Below, one piece after another: positions 62,461 to 64,000 of a stretch of 64,000 bases of DNA. Position 1 is the first letter of the stretch. Each line of letters starts with the position of its first letter. Under the pieces are notes generated by a model, which was given only the letters and a program-made list of their open reading frames with translations, had not been told where the DNA came from and made no database searches. Source of the stretch: Corylus avellana (lineage: Eukaryota > Streptophyta > Magnoliopsida > Fagales > Betulaceae); contig NC_081544.1 in assembly GCF_901000735.1 (NCBI RefSeq), positions 17,849,985 through 17,913,984 of the forward strand, written 5' to 3'. Both the position numbers and the translations under genes were made by a program.

Positions 62461-62560
62461 GCGTCTGGAGGTGCGATTGATCGCCCAACCAGGGCGATCG
62501 AGCGCACCAATACGATCTAGCGCACCTCACGGTGCGGTCGATCGCACATCCAGAGAGCAG
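62461..62560 (+). repeat. Palindromic 14-mer cluster in the leader
   Basis: TGCGATTGATCGCC (62472-62485), GGCGATCGAGCGCA (about 62493-62506), TACGATCTAGCGCA (about 62511-62524) and TGCGGTCGATCGCA (about 62533-62546) lie within 80 bp after the PBS. Confidence 0.8.
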
Positions 62561-62724
62561 CACAGTATTGCGATAATTATAGATCTGATTTTTTTTTTCC
62601 TTTTGTTTTATGCAGGGTCAGTTGAGTTTGCATCTTCGTAAGTTTTATTTTTAATTTTGTTTTTATTTTCCTTTTTTTTTTTAATCTTTTTTTTTTTTTA
62701 CCTTCACACGTGTGGGGCAGTATT

Positions 62725-63795
62725 CTGACACCCCATGAACCATGTTCTTTATGCCATGACTCTTATTACCATGTTAGAGAATGTCTTATAATGAGATAAA
62801 TTTCTAACAAAATTAAGGGGCATAAGAACACATCGTTCTCTAGATCGAGGAACGATAACTATTTTGATTCCTGTAACCCAACATGGAGCCAATAGTCAAA
62901 TTTCCCGTGGCAAGCTCAAGCCCTTAGAAATCATTCATATTCCTCTCAATCAGATCCACCACTACAAGATCAGATGGCTACCATGCAGAAGACATTAAAT
63001 ATACTTGTAAAATCCATGGCTACTCGGAACATCTCTTCTATTCAGCCAGCCACCCAACTCCAAGTATGTGCTACATGCTCTCGATTTGATCATTCTACTG
63101 AAACGTGTCCTTTGTCTGCAAATCAGGAGCAAGAGTCAAGGCTGAATAGACTGAAAGGTATGATACACACCCTAGTGACTTCTCAATAGCAGTTCATGAC
63201 TTCTCAACAATAGTTCATGACCTCACAACAACAGTTCACGGCTGATCAAAAATAATTCAATACAAAGACTGACCAAGCCATTCAAAGATTGGAAGTACAA
63301 GTGGAAAAATTGGCCAGGGAGCTAAGGGCATCCCCCATCGACTGGCATCAACAATACCAAGAAGAAGAGTGTCAAAGTCAGTTGATGGAAAATCCCAATG
63401 GACAATACCTGGAGGAAAAGTGCACCTACTATCATGAGCAAGTTGTATTATTGAGGAGTGAAGAGGTGGCTGAAAATCAAGTGGAAGAGGGGAATGAGGA
63501 GCAAACTAAAGTTCTAGAGGAGCTACATCGGGAAAAAGAAGAGAGCACTAAGATTTTTTCACCATTAGCTCTCATTCCTGAAACACCAAGAGGCCAAGAT
63601 AGAAATCTGTTAGAGCTACCACATGAGCAAATTGAGGACATCAAGATAGAGAAGCTCCCTGAGTTTTCTTCTTACTTTATCCCAGTTCATGATTCCCCAC
63701 CGGATGAGCAACTGTTTGAGAAAACTCAAAGTGGTCTTCCCCATTCTAGAAACACTCAGAATCACCTTGCAGTAGAAAAGATTCATTCCCTTTAG
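62725..63795 (+). pseudogene. Gypsy gag remnant (zinc-knuckle and C-terminal part)
   Basis: Reading from about 62730 gives LTPHEPCSLCHDSYYHVREC, matching the TPHEPCSFCSSPMHHVNDC block of the minus-strand gag at 2790-2850. A second partially open stretch (62974-63186) has CATCSRFDHSTETCP, another Cys/His knuckle. Then SQQQF-type repeats with stops, and an open, Glu-rich stretch (63289-63795) with QAIQRLEVQVEKLARELR, the coiled segment that in related elements precedes protease. Stops and the missing N-terminus make it a pseudogene. Confidence 0.72.
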
Positions 63796-64000
63796 TGCAA
63801 GAGAAGAAAAGACTGGTGCTTTAAGTTTAAAGCGCCACAATCTGGCTGAAGACGTTAAACTTAGTGCTCATAGGAGGCACCCCATAGCATATCCTTTTGT
63901 TTTGATTTGTTTTCCTTTGTGTTTTATTTTACTTTGGTGTTTTAGTGTTTTAAGTCTTTTGTCATGTTTTTACATTCTGTTACTGCGATTGATCGCAACC
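63796..64000 (+). other. Element sequence after gag, with a further 14-mer
   Basis: Non-coding T-rich sequence following the gag remnant. TGCGATTGATCGCA, again nearly the palindrome of the LTR, lies at 63984-63997 near the edge. Confidence 0.55.

Larger units (their letters stand above)
61009..64000 (+). mobile_element. Athila-like gypsy element, 5' part, gag-deleted (runs off window)
   Basis: A complete 5' LTR at 61009-62350 is followed by a PBS TGGCGCCGTTGCCGGGGA (62357-62374, tRNA-Asp type), a leader with palindromic words, and a gag remnant. The gag begins at its zinc-knuckle part, so more than 1 kb of gag N-terminus is missing. The other end is beyond 64000. Confidence 0.88.

Overview
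This is a plant nuclear window, almost certainly from a eudicot. It holds three intron-containing plant genes in an AT-rich background packed with nested retrotransposons, DNA transposons, MITEs and SINEs. A woody rosid is my guess from the retroposon tails and LTR families, but the species cannot be fixed from sequence alone.

Genes. (1) FKF1, a LOV/F-box/kelch blue-light photoperiod receptor, + strand, 10031-13101, two exons, 636 aa. (2) A DRP1C-type dynamin-related GTPase, - strand, 47369 down to 31601. I resolved 16 coding exons with canonical splice sites and an intact frame, giving 610 aa. (3) MAP70, a plant microtubule-associated protein, - strand, 55086 down to 48778, 11 coding exons, 625 aa. 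From memory of the Arabidopsis map, FKF1 sits beside MAP70-1, and DRP1C sits beside MAP70-4. This locus therefore looks like the unfractionated ancestral block FKF1-DRP1C-MAP70. The genes do not form a pathway. They share conserved neighbourhood, not function.

Layout. 1-7.5 kb: a decayed copia element (- strand) carrying a nested gypsy/Athila-like element with a perfect 5-bp target duplication and an internal pol deletion. 7.5-10 kb: FKF1 upstream region with a GC-richer island (evening-element-like and G-box words), two foldback elements and a SINE. 10-13.1 kb: FKF1. 14.4-20 kb: a hAT-like transposase relic split by a Mutator-type MITE and a short solo LTR, a TRIM-like tandem repeat, a chromovirus pol end, and a non-autonomous CACTA element with a duplicated right flank. 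20.3-27.2 kb: a PIF/Harbinger element. Its ORF1 is interrupted by a three-LTR Cassandra array, and its transposase by an LTR element that itself contains a MITE. 28-31.5 kb: LTR-like decay. 31.6-47.4 kb: DRP1C, whose introns carry a SINE, MITEs and several very short insertions flanked by direct repeats. 48.8-55.1 kb: MAP70. 55.7-64 kb: MITEs, a minisatellite, and Athila-like and other gypsy LTRs, one a clean 2165-bp solo LTR. The last element runs off the right edge.

The observations most worth a second look are the retroposition-like scars in DRP1C introns (one with 167-bp flanking repeats), the 42-bp tandem duplication of a DRP1C splice donor that keeps the frame open, the tandem Cassandra, and the clusters of a palindromic 14-mer in the U3 and leader of Athila-like elements.
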